A stretch of DNA of 64,000 nt from Geotrypetes seraphini (taxonomy: Eukaryota; Chordata; Amphibia; Gymnophiona; Dermophiidae): NCBI RefSeq assembly GCF_902459505.1, contig NC_047097.1, positions 13,167,749 through 13,231,748 of the forward strand. The letters run 5' to 3'. The notes beneath the pieces are model-generated. The model saw only the letters and a program-made list of their open reading frames with translations, made no database searches and was not told where the DNA came from. Position numbers and translations under genes: made by a program. This document shows, in pieces, positions 45,430-55,649 of this stretch (its first letter is position 1; every line of letters starts with the position of its first letter).

Positions 45430-46965
45430 CCCCCCCAAAAAAAAAATTGCCTTATTTCCATTTCCTATTTATAAATTTTAATCAATACAGTTACAATACT
45501 ACTTGATTCTACATAAAGCAACAACAACAAAAAAATTTTTTCTACCTTTTACCGTTTCTGCTTTAATCATTTTCTCTTTGCTCTCTTCTTTCTATTCAGT
45601 GTTTGAACTCGCTCCCTTCCATGCAATATCTGTCCTTTCTCTCTACCCCTTCCATCTACTGTCCACCTTCTCTCTGCCCCTTGCATCCACTGTCCACCCT
45701 CTCTGTCCTTTCCATCCAGTGTCTGCCCTCTCTCTGTTCCATATGGCTTCTACCCTCTTTCTATGTCCCTTCAATAAACTGTATATCCTGTTCCCTTTCT
45801 CTCCTTTTGTACATGATTCATTTCAGCTTCAACCCTTCTCCATTTTTTTGTCTCCACCCCCTCCCCTATGCTCTGGCATCTCTCTCTTCTCCTTTCCTTC
45901 CTTCCTTTCCACTCCACCCCATGGTCTGGCATCTCTTTCTCCTTCCCTTCTCTCCCCCCATGCCCTGGCATTTCTCTCCTCTCCTATCTCCCTCTCCCTC
46001 CTTCTCTGGCACCTCCTATCCTTTCTTTCCCTCTGGTCTGGCATTTTATGTCTCCTTAGTTTACCTTCCCTCCCCCCATGTCCTGGCATCTCTCCTCCCC
46101 TTCCGTCTCCTCCTTTCACTCCATTATCTGGCTTCTCTTCCTTTCACCTGGTCTGGCATATGTCTCATCCCCCCCTCCATGGTCTGGTAGCTCCTTTCTT
46201 TCCCTCCCTCCCATGGTCTTGGCATCTCTTTCCGTTCCTCTCCCTTCCATGGTCTTCCTTCTCCCCTTCCCCCTCCTCAATTGGGTGCAGCAACTTTTCT
46301 CTTCCCCCTCCCCCAATTGGGTGCAGCAACTTTTCTCTTCCCCCTCCCCCCCAAAAAAAAAATTGGGTGCAGCAGTAAAATTTCTCTTCCCTCTCCCCCC
46401 AAAATGGGTGCAGCAGCAGATCATTTCTCTTCCCCCTCCCTCCGATTGGATGCAACAGCAGCAGCAATTCTCTTCTCATCCCTCCCATCTCACACAACGG
46501 TCAGCAGAGTCGCCACAGGCTAAGGCAAGTTGTAAGCTTCCCTCCATCGCTGACCTATCTTCCATAGGTCAGTGACGGAGGAAAGCTTACAACTTGCTGC
46601 TCTTGCTTGCTTCGGGCCTTCCTCGTTGCCGGGTCCTGCCTTCGCGGAAACAGAAAGTAAGCAGGACTCGGCAGCGAGGAAGTATAAGTAGCAAGTTGTA
46701 AGCTTCCCTCCGTTGCTGACCTGTCTCCCACCTTAGCCTGTAGCGAACTCATGCTCTGGGGCTCTAAAGTGTGCATGCTGGCTTCCCTTTTCTTTTTTCC
46801 CCTCCCCCCGGGACGTAACTTCTGGTTTCAGAGGGAAGAGAAGGGAAGCCGGCACACACACGTTAAAGCCCCAGAGCATGGATTCAAGTCGCTTGCTGGC
46901 ATTTAAAAAAAGAAAAAAGTCAGGCAGGAGTCAAACACTGAACTTTCGGCAGCGATTCAGACTGT
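45430..46965. repeat. Pyrimidine-rich tandem DNA with palindromes
   Basis: 45600-46250 is degenerate CT-rich repeats (GGTCTGGCATCTCT type). 46275-46440 has about four units with TTGGGTGCAGCAACTTTTCT. 46513-46600 is a hairpin around CTATCTTCCATAGGTCAG, and 46750-46879 is an imperfect palindrome with CATGCTCTGGGGCT arms. Long open frames here are compositional. Confidence 0.65.
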
Positions 46966-46971
46966 GCTGAG

Positions 46972-48312
46972 TCAGCCGATAAGACTCCACCAGATGGGCC
47001 GATAAGACTCCACCAGAAGAGGGTCCTTACCTGGTTTAGGCAGTACAGTAATCAGCGCCTGATTTGAACCAGGAGGAAAGGAACCTCCATCCACTGCCCG
47101 CTCATAATACCGCTTCAACGGATCAGCCACAAACCCCTGCAAGAGACGATAGAATTCCCCGCCGAAGCCATCCGGACCCGGGGATTTACAGAGAGGTAAG
47201 GTTTTAATAACCCCCAATACCTCCTCCCCGGTGATAGGGGAGACCAAACTTGCACTGTCAGTGTCTGAGAGCCGAGGCAAGGGCAGCGAGTCGAAATATG
47301 CCTGAATCGAAGAGTCCCGGTCCACCACCTCCGCTTTATACAGAGAGCTGTAAAAGGAGACAAAAAGTTTCTCAAGTTGAGGCTGAGCTGTAACCAGCTG
47401 CCCCCCTGAGTCTTTAAGAGAGGTGATGGAGGAGGAACCCCGCCGCGCCCTAGTCAGCTGGGCCAACATTCTACCCGGGCGATTGCCGAACCTATGAAGG
47501 CGATACTTATAATAAAAGAGGGATTTATGTGCTCGTTCATGTAGGAGGGCATGGAGCGCTGCCTGAGCGGCCTGAAACTCATGTTTATGGGATAGAGTTG
47601 GAGAATGTAACACTAGAAGCCTGCTTTCCCGCACTTTACGCTCGAGAGCCAGAATCTTGGCCGCCAACATTTTCTTCCGGCGGGCACAATATGCTATCAC
47701 TGCCCCACGGAGCACCACCTTGGCAGTCTCCCAAAAAAGAGCTCCATCACCTGCATGCACCCCATTGAACTCAACATACTCCTTCCATTGCAACTCCAAG
47801 TACCGTTTGAAATCAGGGTCAGAGTAGAGTGCTACCGGAAAACGCCAGCGCCCCCCCCCAGCAGGGGGTCCATCAGCAAGACTGATGTCCATCCATACCA
47901 TAGTATGATCAGAAATAACCAACACCCCGATCTCAGCCCAATTAATTGCGTAGAAGGAGGAACGGGAGAGAAAGACATAGTCTATTCTGGAAGAGGAATC
48001 ATGCACTTTGGAAGAATGAGTAAAATCCCTCTCTCCAGGGTGAAGGGTTCTCCAGATATCTACTACATCCAAAGCCTGCATCCAAGCACTCAGCCCATTA
48101 TCTGATCTCCCAGATAAGGTCCCCCTAGAAGAATCCAAAACAGGGTCCAGAATAGAGTTAAAATCCCCCAGAAAAATCTTGTGGGTCCCAGGCAGCAGAG
48201 TCACAGACAGGAGTACCCCCAGTAGCTTTCTATAAAAGGACCGTTGAGCAGTGTTAGGGCATACACTGACAGCAAAAGAACAGGGCGCTGGTACAACGTA
48301 CCCTGGACCAGT
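46972..48312 (-). pseudogene. L1 ORF2, second part (endonuclease end and RT start)
   Basis: The open frame 48324-46972 contains the C-terminal half of the AP endonuclease (KIFLGDFNSILDPVLDSS, SSRIDYVFLSRSS, VLVISDHTMVWMD). A long linker and the start of RT follow (LPLCKSPGPDGFGGEFYRLL, ALITVLPKPGKDPLLVESYR). It stops abruptly within RT at about 47005, where a 23-bp duplication abuts unrelated sequence. The first part of the gene is at 53680-53936; a CR1 insertion separates them. Confidence 0.9.
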
Positions 48313-48441
48313 ACATAAGAACATAAGAACATAAGAAATGCCATCTCCGGATCAGACCTTCGGTCCATCAAGTCCGGCGATCCGCACACGCGGAGGCCCT
48401 GGCAGGTGTACACCTGTCGTAATTTATAGTCCACCATATCC

Positions 48442-51400
48442 TTACATGCCTCTCTTAAGGAGATATGCATCTAGTTTGCTCTTGAAGCCTAGGACGGTCG
48501 ATTCCGCAATAATCTCATCTGGGAGGGCATTCCAGGTGTCAACCACTCTCTGAGTGAAGCAGAACTTCCTGACATTAGTCCTGAACCTGTCCCCCCTTAG
48601 CTTCATTTCATGTCCTCTAGTCCGTGTCAAATTGGACAATGTAAATAATCTTCTCTGCTCTATTTTGTCGATTCCTTTCAGTATTTTGAAGGTCTCGATC
48701 ATATCCCCACGCAGTCTCCTTTTCTCAAGGGAGAACAATCCTAGTGTTATAAGTCTGTCCTCGTATTCCAGTTTCTCCATACCCTTCACCAGTTTTGTTG
48801 CTCGTCTCTGCACCCTCTCCAGCAGTTTTATATCCTTCTTTAGGTAGGGAGACCAATGTTGGACGCAGTATTCCAAGTGTGGTCTGACCATTGCCCTATA
48901 AAGCGGCATTATAACTTTCTCCGATCTACTCGAGATTCCTTTCTTTATCATGCCCAACATTCTATTTGCCTTCTTTGCCGCTGCCGCGCATTGTGCCGAC
49001 GGCTTCAGGGTCCTATCTATCATTACACCCAGGTCCTTTTCTTGTTCACTCTTCCCCAGAGTTGCACCTGACATTGTATACTCGTATTCCTTATTCTTAT
49101 TGCCTAAATGCATTACCTTGCATTTCTCCACATTGAACTTCATCTGCCATTTCTCCGCCCATGTTTCTAACCGACACAAGTCGCTCTGGAGTTTCTCTCT
49201 ATCCTCCTGCGATCTGATCGCCCGGCATAGTTTTGTATCGTCTGCAAACTTGATGATCTCACTGGATGTTCCTTCCTCCAGGTCATTGATATAAATATTA
49301 AAAAGGATCGGCCCAAGTACCGAGCCCTGGGGTACACCACTAGTCACTTTCTCCCAGTCGGAGAACTTCCCATTTATGCCCACTCTCTGCTTTCGGTTTT
49401 CCAGCCATTTGCCTATCCATCTTTGTATATCCCCCTCTATGCCATGGCTTTGTAGTTTCCTGAGAAGTCTTTCGTGTGGAACTTTGTCGAACGCTTTCTG
49501 GAAGTCCAAGTATATTATGTCCACCGGCTTCCCACTATCAATTTGCTCGTTCACGGTCTCAAAAAATTGGAGTAAATTTGTCAAACATGATTTCCCTTTC
49601 CTGAATCCATGTTGACTGGGTTTCATCAAGTCGTGTGCGTCCAAGTGCCGGACCATGCTATCCTTGATCAGTGCTTCAACCATCTTGCCGGGGACAGACG
49701 TAAGACTCACAGGTCTATAGTTGCCCGGTTCCCCTCTCGATCCTTTTTTGAAAATTGGGGTGACGTTCGCTATCCTCCAGTCGTCCGGTATCTGTCCAGT
49801 TCTGATTGTCAGGTTTGCAAGTTTTTGCAATAACTCTCCGATTTCAACCTTCAATTCCTTTAAGACTCTCGGGTGAATTCCATCCGGTCCAGGGGATTTG
49901 TCACTTTTAAGTTTGTCGATCTGATAGTATATCTGGTCTAAGTCCACTTCAACTGTGGTGAGGCTGTCTTCTATTTCTCCTGCAAACACTTTCTCCGCTT
50001 CAGGTATTGTTGAGGTGTCCTCCTTCGTAAAGACGGACGCAAAGAAAGAATTTAGTTTGTCTGCGATTTGTTTATCTTCCTTGATGTACCCTTTTCTTCC
50101 CTGGTCGTCCAAGGGTCCGACTGCCTCTTTTGCAGGTTTTTTCCCTTTCACGTATCTAAAGAAGGGCTTGAAGTTTTTGGCCTCCTGGGCTATTTTTTCC
50201 TCATATTCCTGTTTTGCATCCCTCACCGCCTTGTGACATTTCTTCTGATCATCTTTATGTTTGTTCCAGGCTTCGGTTGTCTTTATGTATTTCCATTTTT
50301 TGAAAGAGTCCTTCTTTTCTTTTATGGCTTCCTTCACCTGTTTGGTAAGCCATGCCGGTTCTCTTTTGCTCTTTGATCTCCGATCTTTGGAAATCCTCGG
50401 AATGTAGAGATCTTGTGCTTCTGTGATAGTATTTTTCAGTTGGGACCATGCCTGATCTACCGTTTCAAGTTTGTCCACCTTCTTTTCGAGTCGTTTTTCT
50501 ACCATGGCTCTCATGTGATCGTATTTACCCTTTTTAAAGTTCAAGGTGGTGGTTAAGGTTTTGGCATGTTTCCCTTTCCCGATGTCAAGTTTAAAGTTAA
50601 TTACATTGTGATCACTCGTTCCCAGTGGAACCATGACTTCCACTTCTGTTATCGGTCCCGTGAGGCCATTTAGGACCAAGTCCAAGGTGGCGTTGCCTCT
50701 TGTCGGCTCTTTTACCATTTGTTCCAGGAAGCAATCCCCTAGCACCTCCAGGAACTTGGCCTCCTTGCCGCAGTTGGAGGTTGCTAGTTTCCAGTCTATC
50801 CCTGGGAAATTGAAGTCTCCCAATATAATTATATTGCCTGTCTTGCATTCTTGTTTGATTTCCTCCATCATTTCTGAGTCAGTTTCCTCCGCCTGTCCTG
50901 GGGGACGATAGTAAAGGCCAATTTTCGTATCTGCGCCATATTGACCAGGAATCTTGATCCAGAGTGACTCAAGCTTCTCTTTCATTTCTGTTGTAACCAT
51001 TTCAACAGACTCTATTCCCTCCTTAACATATAGAGCAATACCTCCACCTTTCTGCCCTACTCGATCTCTTCTATACAGCTTGTATCCCTGTAGTACTGTG
51101 TCCCATTTGTTTTCTTCATTCCACCATGTTTCTGTTATGCCGATGATATCCAATATGTCATGTCTTGCTATTGTCTCTAGTTCCCCCATTTTGTTACCTA
51201 GACTTCTAGCATTCGTATACATACATCTAAGTTCCCTTCGCGTTACCTTTTTGGACCTTCTACTCTTGGCCGTCCCTGTAGTTTCAATTACGGTATCCTT
51301 TACTGCTCCTGTGTTATCACCCTTGTTTGCTGTGTGGTCGTCCCCTCCTGTGTCTGAATTGTCCCTTCCTGCTTTTTCTCCCTTATTTGCCATGAGGTCG

Positions 51401-51465
51401 TCTTCTCTTGTGTAGGAGTAGTTTTCCTTGGCTTCTTCGTCGGGGCATCCTGCTATCCGTGCCAT
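48442..51465 (-). CDS. CR1 ORF2: endonuclease and reverse transcriptase
   Basis: 1007 residues from MARIAGCPDEE; the open frame extends 64 codons further upstream, into ORF1 territory. I chose this ATG because it lies just after the ORF1 stop. The AP endonuclease shows MYTNARSLGNKMGELE, IIGITETWW (catalytic E), IIILGDFNFPGIDW and LGTSDHNVINF. RT shows SDKSPGPDGIHPRVLKEL, YLDFQKAFDKVPHERLL (catalytic D), SGVPQGSVLGPILFNIY and IIKFADDTKLC (catalytic DD). The C-terminus ends TQRVVDTWNALPDEII and LDAYLLKRGM. It nicks target DNA and copies CR1 RNA by target-primed reverse transcription. All catalytic motifs are present in one frame. Confidence 0.95.
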   Translation of the reverse strand: MARIAGCPDEEAKENYSYTREDDLMANKGEKAGRDNSDTGGDDHTANKGDNTGAVKDTVIETTGTAKSRRSKKVTRRELRCMYTNARSLGNKMGELETIARHDILDIIGITETWWNEENKWDTVLQGYKLYRRDRVGQKGGGIALYVKEGIESVEMVTTEMKEKLESLWIKIPGQYGADTKIGLYYRPPGQAEETDSEMMEEIKQECKTGNIIILGDFNFPGIDWKLATSNCGKEAKFLEVLGDCFLEQMVKEPTRGNATLDLVLNGLTGPITEVEVMVPLGTSDHNVINFKLDIGKGKHAKTLTTTLNFKKGKYDHMRAMVEKRLEKKVDKLETVDQAWSQLKNTITEAQDLYIPRISKDRRSKSKREPAWLTKQVKEAIKEKKDSFKKWKYIKTTEAWNKHKDDQKKCHKAVRDAKQEYEEKIAQEAKNFKPFFRYVKGKKPAKEAVGPLDDQGRKGYIKEDKQIADKLNSFFASVFTKEDTSTIPEAEKVFAGEIEDSLTTVEVDLDQIYYQIDKLKSDKSPGPDGIHPRVLKELKVEIGELLQKLANLTIRTGQIPDDWRIANVTPIFKKGSRGEPGNYRPVSLTSVPGKMVEALIKDSMVRHLDAHDLMKPSQHGFRKGKSCLTNLLQFFETVNEQIDSGKPVDIIYLDFQKAFDKVPHERLLRKLQSHGIEGDIQRWIGKWLENRKQRVGINGKFSDWEKVTSGVPQGSVLGPILFNIYINDLEEGTSSEIIKFADDTKLCRAIRSQEDREKLQSDLCRLETWAEKWQMKFNVEKCKVMHLGNKNKEYEYTMSGATLGKSEQEKDLGVMIDRTLKPSAQCAAAAKKANRMLGMIKKGISSRSEKVIMPLYRAMVRPHLEYCVQHWSPYLKKDIKLLERVQRRATKLVKGMEKLEYEDRLITLGLFSLEKRRLRGDMIETFKILKGIDKIEQRRLFTLSNLTRTRGHEMKLRGDRFRTNVRKFCFTQRVVDTWNALPDEIIAESTVLGFKSKLDAYLLKRGM

Positions 51466-51500
51466 CGACCGGTGGTCGACTGTCGGCTTTCCCCTATCTT

Positions 51501-52523
51501 TCAGTTTAAAGCCTTCTCGATTGCCTTCTTCATGTTGCCTGCCAAAACTCTTGCTCCTTCTTTGTTGAGGTGTAGTCCGTCCCTTCTGTAGTACTTGCTT
51601 TTTCCCCAGAACGCCGTCCAGTTGCGCACGAAGTCGAAGCCTTCTTCTTCGCACCATCGTCTCATCCAGGCGTTGATTACTTGCAATTCCCCTTGTCTCT
51701 TTCCATCCGCTCTTGGTACTGGGAGGATCTCAGAGAAGGCCACCTTCACCTCCCTGATCTTCAGTTTTCTTCCGAGTGAGCGGAGCTGGCCCTTCAGCTC
51801 TTCCCTGTCATACTTCCGCCCGCTCACATCATTTGTTCCCACGTGGATAAGCACAGCGGTGTCCTCTCCCCGTGCGCCATCTATGATCCTGGAGATCCTG
51901 TTGGTCACATCCTTCACTCTTGCTCCAGGCAGACAGGTGACGACTCTGTCCTCTCTTCCTCCTGCGGTGTGGCTGTCCACATGTCGTATAATGGAGTCGC
52001 CTACGATGATCCCCATCTTCTTTATTCGGGGATTCCTTGGGGGGCGTAGGTCCATGTCCTTGGAGTAGAGCCAGTCTTCTTCCTCCAATGATACTCTTGA
52101 AATTGTTTCCTGTTCTTTGGGTGGGGCGATGTCTTCCTGTGCTCTCACTATTCCAACTAATGTGCGGTTGTCTCCTACCTCGTCTTCGGTTTCTTCTGTG
52201 TTTGCATGGGTGTCTTCTCTCCTCACATCGGTTTCCAGCCCTGGGATCTCTACGTGGTGCTGATGAGCTTCCTCTATGAACATTTCTAGTTCCTTGACCT
52301 CGTCGTTTGGGCTGTACTCCACTAGCATCTTCTCCTGTGCTCGGATTCTGTCTTCGAGTTCCATCACTGTTCCTTCCAATAGTCTTACCTGACATTTCAA
52401 GCTATCCATCTCCATGCATCGATTGCAAATGTATGCCTGGATCCCCGAAGGGAGGTAGTCATACATATTGCAGCCGATACAGAAGACCGGAAAGCTCACC
52501 TTCTGACTTCCTTGGGCTTCCAT
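51501..52523 (-). CDS. CR1 ORF1: zinc-finger and GDSL-type esterase
   Basis: 340 residues. The N-terminus has a four-cysteine cluster (FCIGCNMYDY ... YICNRCMEM) and a short coiled coil (VRLLEGTVMELEDRIRAQEK). The C-terminal half is an SGNH hydrolase: GIIVGDSIIRHVD (block I serine), LPGARVKDV (block II), VLIHVGTNDVSG (block III) and RRDGLHLNKEG (block V, Asp and His). Such an esterase is known in ORF1 of CR1-clade LINEs, where it may act on membranes or lipids. The stop lies 36 bp before the chosen ORF2 start. Confidence 0.9.
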   Translation of the reverse strand: MEAQGSQKVSFPVFCIGCNMYDYLPSGIQAYICNRCMEMDSLKCQVRLLEGTVMELEDRIRAQEKMLVEYSPNDEVKELEMFIEEAHQHHVEIPGLETDVRREDTHANTEETEDEVGDNRTLVGIVRAQEDIAPPKEQETISRVSLEEEDWLYSKDMDLRPPRNPRIKKMGIIVGDSIIRHVDSHTAGGREDRVVTCLPGARVKDVTNRISRIIDGARGEDTAVLIHVGTNDVSGRKYDREELKGQLRSLGRKLKIREVKVAFSEILPVPRADGKRQGELQVINAWMRRWCEEEGFDFVRNWTAFWGKSKYYRRDGLHLNKEGARVLAGNMKKAIEKALN

Positions 52524-52827
52524 TTCTTGCTTCCCTTGTGTGTGCTTGTGTCCCTTTCCTGCTGCTTCCTTATGTTGCTTGCCTTGCTGTCTCTTTTGTG
52601 TGTGCTGTCTCCGCTCTACCTCACCTTGATTGTATGTGTGGGTTTGTTCCCTTGGCGTCTGTCTCTTCCTTACCTTTTGTGTTTGTCGCTTTCTTACCGT
52701 TCAGTCCTCCTCGGTGTTCTTGATAGTAGGTACTCGTCCCTTGCAAGGCCCTTCGCAAAGGCGCTCTCGCTAAGGCGAGCGCCTTTACCGCTCGCCTTCG
52801 CCGCGCGCCGAACGGCTGGGCGCCGTT

Positions 52828-53679
52828 GGCTCCTCCCCTATCAAGGGGGAGTCCGGCGCAGCCTCTGACGCGGTGGGGGTGGGCGGAGCGAACTCTCGCC
52901 GCTTCCCCGAGCCTACTGCTTCGTTTCTCGCCGCTTCCCCTGCTGTGCCTGGCCCGACGCTGCTCCTCTCTTTGGCCGGGACAACGGGAACCCTGGCGCT
53001 GGTCTCTTCCTCTCCTCTGCTCTCTTCTGCCGCGTGTGCCGCGCTGGCTCCTCCCCTATCAAGGGGGAGTCCGGCGCAGCCTCTGACGCGGTGGGGGTGG
53101 GCGGAGCGAACTCGCCACTTCCCCGAGCCTACTGCTTCGTTTCTCGCCGCTTCCCCTGCTGTGCCTGGCCCGACGCTGCTCCTCTCTTTGGCCGGGACAA
53201 CGGGAACCCTGGCGCTGGTCTCTTCCTCTCCTCTGCTCTCTTCTGCCGCGTGTGCCGCGCTGGCTCCTCCCCTATCAAGGGGGAGTCCGGCGCAGCCTCT
53301 GACGCGGTGGGGGTGGGCGGAGCGAACTCTCGCCGCTTCCCCGAGCCTACTGCTTCGTTTCTCGCCGCTTCCCCTGCTGTGCCTGGCCCGACGCTGCTCC
53401 TCTCTTTGGCCGGGACAACGGGAACCCTGGCGCTGGTCTCTTCCTCTCCTCTGCTCTCTTCTGCCGCGTGTGCCGCGCTGGCTCCTCCCCTATCAAGGGG
53501 GAGTCCGGCGCAGCCTCTGACGCGGTGGGGGTGGGCGGAGCGAACTCTCGCCGCTTCCCCGAGCCTACTGCTTCGTTTCTCGTCGCTTCCCCTGCTGTGC
53601 CTGGCCCGACGCTGCTCCTCTCTTTGGCCGGGACAACGGGAACCCTGGCGCTGGTCTCTTCCTCTCCTCTGCTCTCTTC
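52828..53679 (-). promoter_or_regulatory. CR1 5' tandem monomers (putative promoter)
   Basis: 3.9 units of 218 bp begin, on the plus strand, at 52828, 53046, 53262 and 53480 with GGCTCCTCCCCTATCAAGGG. Units are nearly identical; one is 2 bp shorter. They are GC- and CpG-rich and sit at the 5' end of the CR1, as do the promoter monomers of mouse L1. A GC-rich leader with a hairpin (GCGCTCTCGCTAAGGCGAGC) separates them from ORF1. Promoter activity is inferred. Confidence 0.8.
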
Positions 53680-53936
53680 GGATCCGAAATGACTCGGGAC
53701 TGAACAAAAGAGACAGACTTATGTAGCAGCAGAGCCACCCCAGCCTTAGCCTTAGAAGATGAAGCAGAATAACATTGTCCCACCCAGGACTGTCTCAGCT
53801 TACCATGTTCTTGCTCAGAAAGCTTGGTCTCCTGCAGTCCCACTATATCTGCCCTATGTCGAGCTAAATGCTGCAAAATCTTGGTTCTCTTAATCGGAGA
53901 GTTAATGCCAGACACATTCCATGTCACACAGCGCAC
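53680..53936 (-). pseudogene. L1 ORF2, first part (endonuclease start)
   Basis: Starts MRCVTWNVSGINSPIKRTK and continues with ADIVGLQETKLSEQE (catalytic E) and VALLLHKSVSFVQS, the N-terminus of L1 AP endonuclease. The CR1 insertion follows directly after VISDP. Confidence 0.9.
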
Positions 53937-54635
53937 TCCCCGTTTAGGCGTCAGTCAAAGAGAAAACCAAAAAGGTCTGCCAAACAAAGGAGTAGAAACC
54001 CCTGCCGAGAGTCCCAGCCCACCTCCCGGCAGTCTCAGTTCCAGCACACACATACACGCTTCCCACCAACAACCACACAGATCCAGACCCCCCACCCCTC
54101 CATCCACAAGCCCTCTCCAACCCCAACACCCCCCTCCCAAACCCCCACCGTCCCACACAAATCCAAATCCCCCTTCCCCCTCCCCGAGCCCCACACCCAG
54201 ACCCCGACCCAACTCCCCCCTCCCATTTCCCCCCTGACATCCCATTCCACCACTCCAGAAGAGGGTACACCATGGGCCCAAAGTCCCTCCCCCCTTCAGC
54301 CTCCCAAACAGAGATCAAGCAGGAAAAAGCAAGAAAAAGGAGAAAAAAGAGCCAAGGGGCAAACACGGGTGGCTAGAGCAGAACCCCATGTAGAAAAAGC
54401 GTCTAAGGGAAAAGAAGACACAGACTCCCACCAGAGCAAAAGCCAACAAGAACCTAGCACAAGGAGCAATAAAACAGTAACCAGAACAAACAAAAGTGAC
54501 CACCAAAAAGTAGTCACAGTAGAGATAGAACCAGAACAGTATAAACCAGCAGGTCCCAATGGGAACACCTCCCACTCCCCACGGGTGCTCCCCCACTCAT
54601 ATCAAAAAGAAACCACAGGACACAGTCAGAGTCCA
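53937..54635 (-). other. L1 inter-ORF spacer
   Basis: About 700 bp between ORF1 and ORF2, very rich in G on the L1 sense strand (runs around 54080-54240). It has no coding content. L1 spacers are usually much shorter. Confidence 0.7.
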
Positions 54636-55505
54636 TCAAGTGCTCGGCTCCAGATCAGGATACCACTGAAGAACCTGCGCCCAGGCGGCCTCACTAGTCT
54701 CAAAAAGAAAAGGTTGACCCCCGTGGAGCACCCGGAGCTTGGCAGGATATTGCAAAGTGAAGCGTAGCTTTTTCTCAGTGAGGTGCTTGCAGACGGTCGA
54801 AAAACCTCGTCGGAGGGACGCCACCTGTGCAGAATAATCCTGGAAAATCAGGATACGCTGGTTCTGGAACTGTAAGTCCTTTTTTTGACGATAGGAGCGG
54901 AGAAGAAGATCTTTGATGGCAAAGTTGAGGATTCGGAGGATCACCACTCGGGGCCTGGTCATGCCCTCCTGCCTCCTGCCCAAACGATGCGCTCTTTCAA
55001 TACGCAGGGGACCCAGACCCCGCGTAGCCAGAAGCTCCTGAGTCAGCCATGCTTCCAGCGTAGTCAGTAGATCTCCATCCGACACTGTTTCAGGGACCTC
55101 CACCAGGCGTAAGTTGTTCCGTCTGGAGCGATTCTCCAGATCCTCCAGTTTCTCTTCACAATGCCCCACTTTGCGCTGCAGGTGCTGGATTTCTGCCTGC
55201 ATTGTAAGGAGAGAGTCCTCCGCGGTGCTGACCCGCTGCTCAACCTTGGAGACACGCGTATTAAACTCCGCCACCGTCGTAGAGAGAGTCTCCAAGGACT
55301 CTTGCACCTTATCCAAGCGCGTTCCCAGCGCTAGCACCACTGCTTCTGTGAGGCGCGCGATCATGTCCGCCTCAGCCGAGTCAGCGGCATCACCCGCGGC
55401 CGCCATTTTGCCGTCCATGCTGGGACCCGATTTCGTGCGCTCGCGCTCTTTTTTACCTGCCTTCGCGGCCATATCCACACTCCCTCTCTGCAGAAATCTG
55501 TCCAT
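54636..55505 (-). CDS. L1 ORF1 protein
   Basis: 289 residues, uninterrupted. A basic N-terminus and then a coiled coil (about residues 55-135: LDKVQESLETLSTTVAEF, TRVSKVEQRVST) trimerises the protein. Next come the linker and RRM (ENRSRRNNLRLVEVPE, RIERAHRLGRRQEG, PRVVILRILNFAIKD), then the C-terminal domain (QILIF-like IFQDYSAQVAS, LRFTLQYPAKLRV). ORF1p binds L1 RNA as a chaperone in the RNP. The start ATG follows a 5' UTR that reaches to about 55645. Confidence 0.9.
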   Translation of the reverse strand: MDRFLQRGSVDMAAKAGKKERERTKSGPSMDGKMAAAGDAADSAEADMIARLTEAVVLALGTRLDKVQESLETLSTTVAEFNTRVSKVEQRVSTAEDSLLTMQAEIQHLQRKVGHCEEKLEDLENRSRRNNLRLVEVPETVSDGDLLTTLEAWLTQELLATRGLGPLRIERAHRLGRRQEGMTRPRVVILRILNFAIKDLLLRSYRQKKDLQFQNQRILIFQDYSAQVASLRRGFSTVCKHLTEKKLRFTLQYPAKLRVLHGGQPFLFETSEAAWAQVLQWYPDLEPST

Positions 55506-55645
55506 AAAGCCCCAAGGAAACAGGGAGAACCGCTCGATCGTGGATATATTCGCTGAATATAGTTCAGGGAGGCCAAAGCAGGGGAAGAGCAGCGGAGCTC
55601 AAGGAAAACGCATCTTCCCTGCTCTCTGCACGGCCACGCCCCCAG
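55506..55645 (-). other. L1 5' UTR
   Basis: GC-rich leader of the L1, starting near 55645 with GGGGGCGTGGCCGTGCAGAG on the minus strand. Only about 140 bp is present; a CR1 tail abuts it. Confidence 0.6.
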
Positions 55646-55649
55646 GGAA

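Larger units (their letters stand above)
48313..53679 (-). mobile_element. Near-complete CR1 LINE
   Basis: A 5.4-kb element inserted in an L1. From 5' to 3' on the minus strand: 3.9 tandem 218-bp monomers (53679-52828), a leader, ORF1 (52523-51501), ORF2 (51465-48442), and a short 3' UTR ending in TTCTTATG repeats at 48313. Both ORFs are uninterrupted, suggesting a recent insertion. The L1 reading (VISDP, then YVLVQGTLYQRP) resumes with little loss across it. It lies antisense in NEDD4 intron 3. Confidence 0.9.

Noticed and set aside
45503-46378. 291-residue hydrophobic-looking ORF
   Set aside because: A translation of pyrimidine-rich tandem DNA with no domain.
52873-53726. Plus-strand ORFs of 215 and 230 residues with internal repeats
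   Set aside because: They arise from the 218-bp monomers, whose length allows open frames; the CR1 reads the other strand.
53868-54767. 299-residue plus-strand ORF rich in P, T and S
   Set aside because: It is the complement of the L1 ORF1-ORF2 spacer and ORF1 3' end; its composition reflects C-rich DNA.
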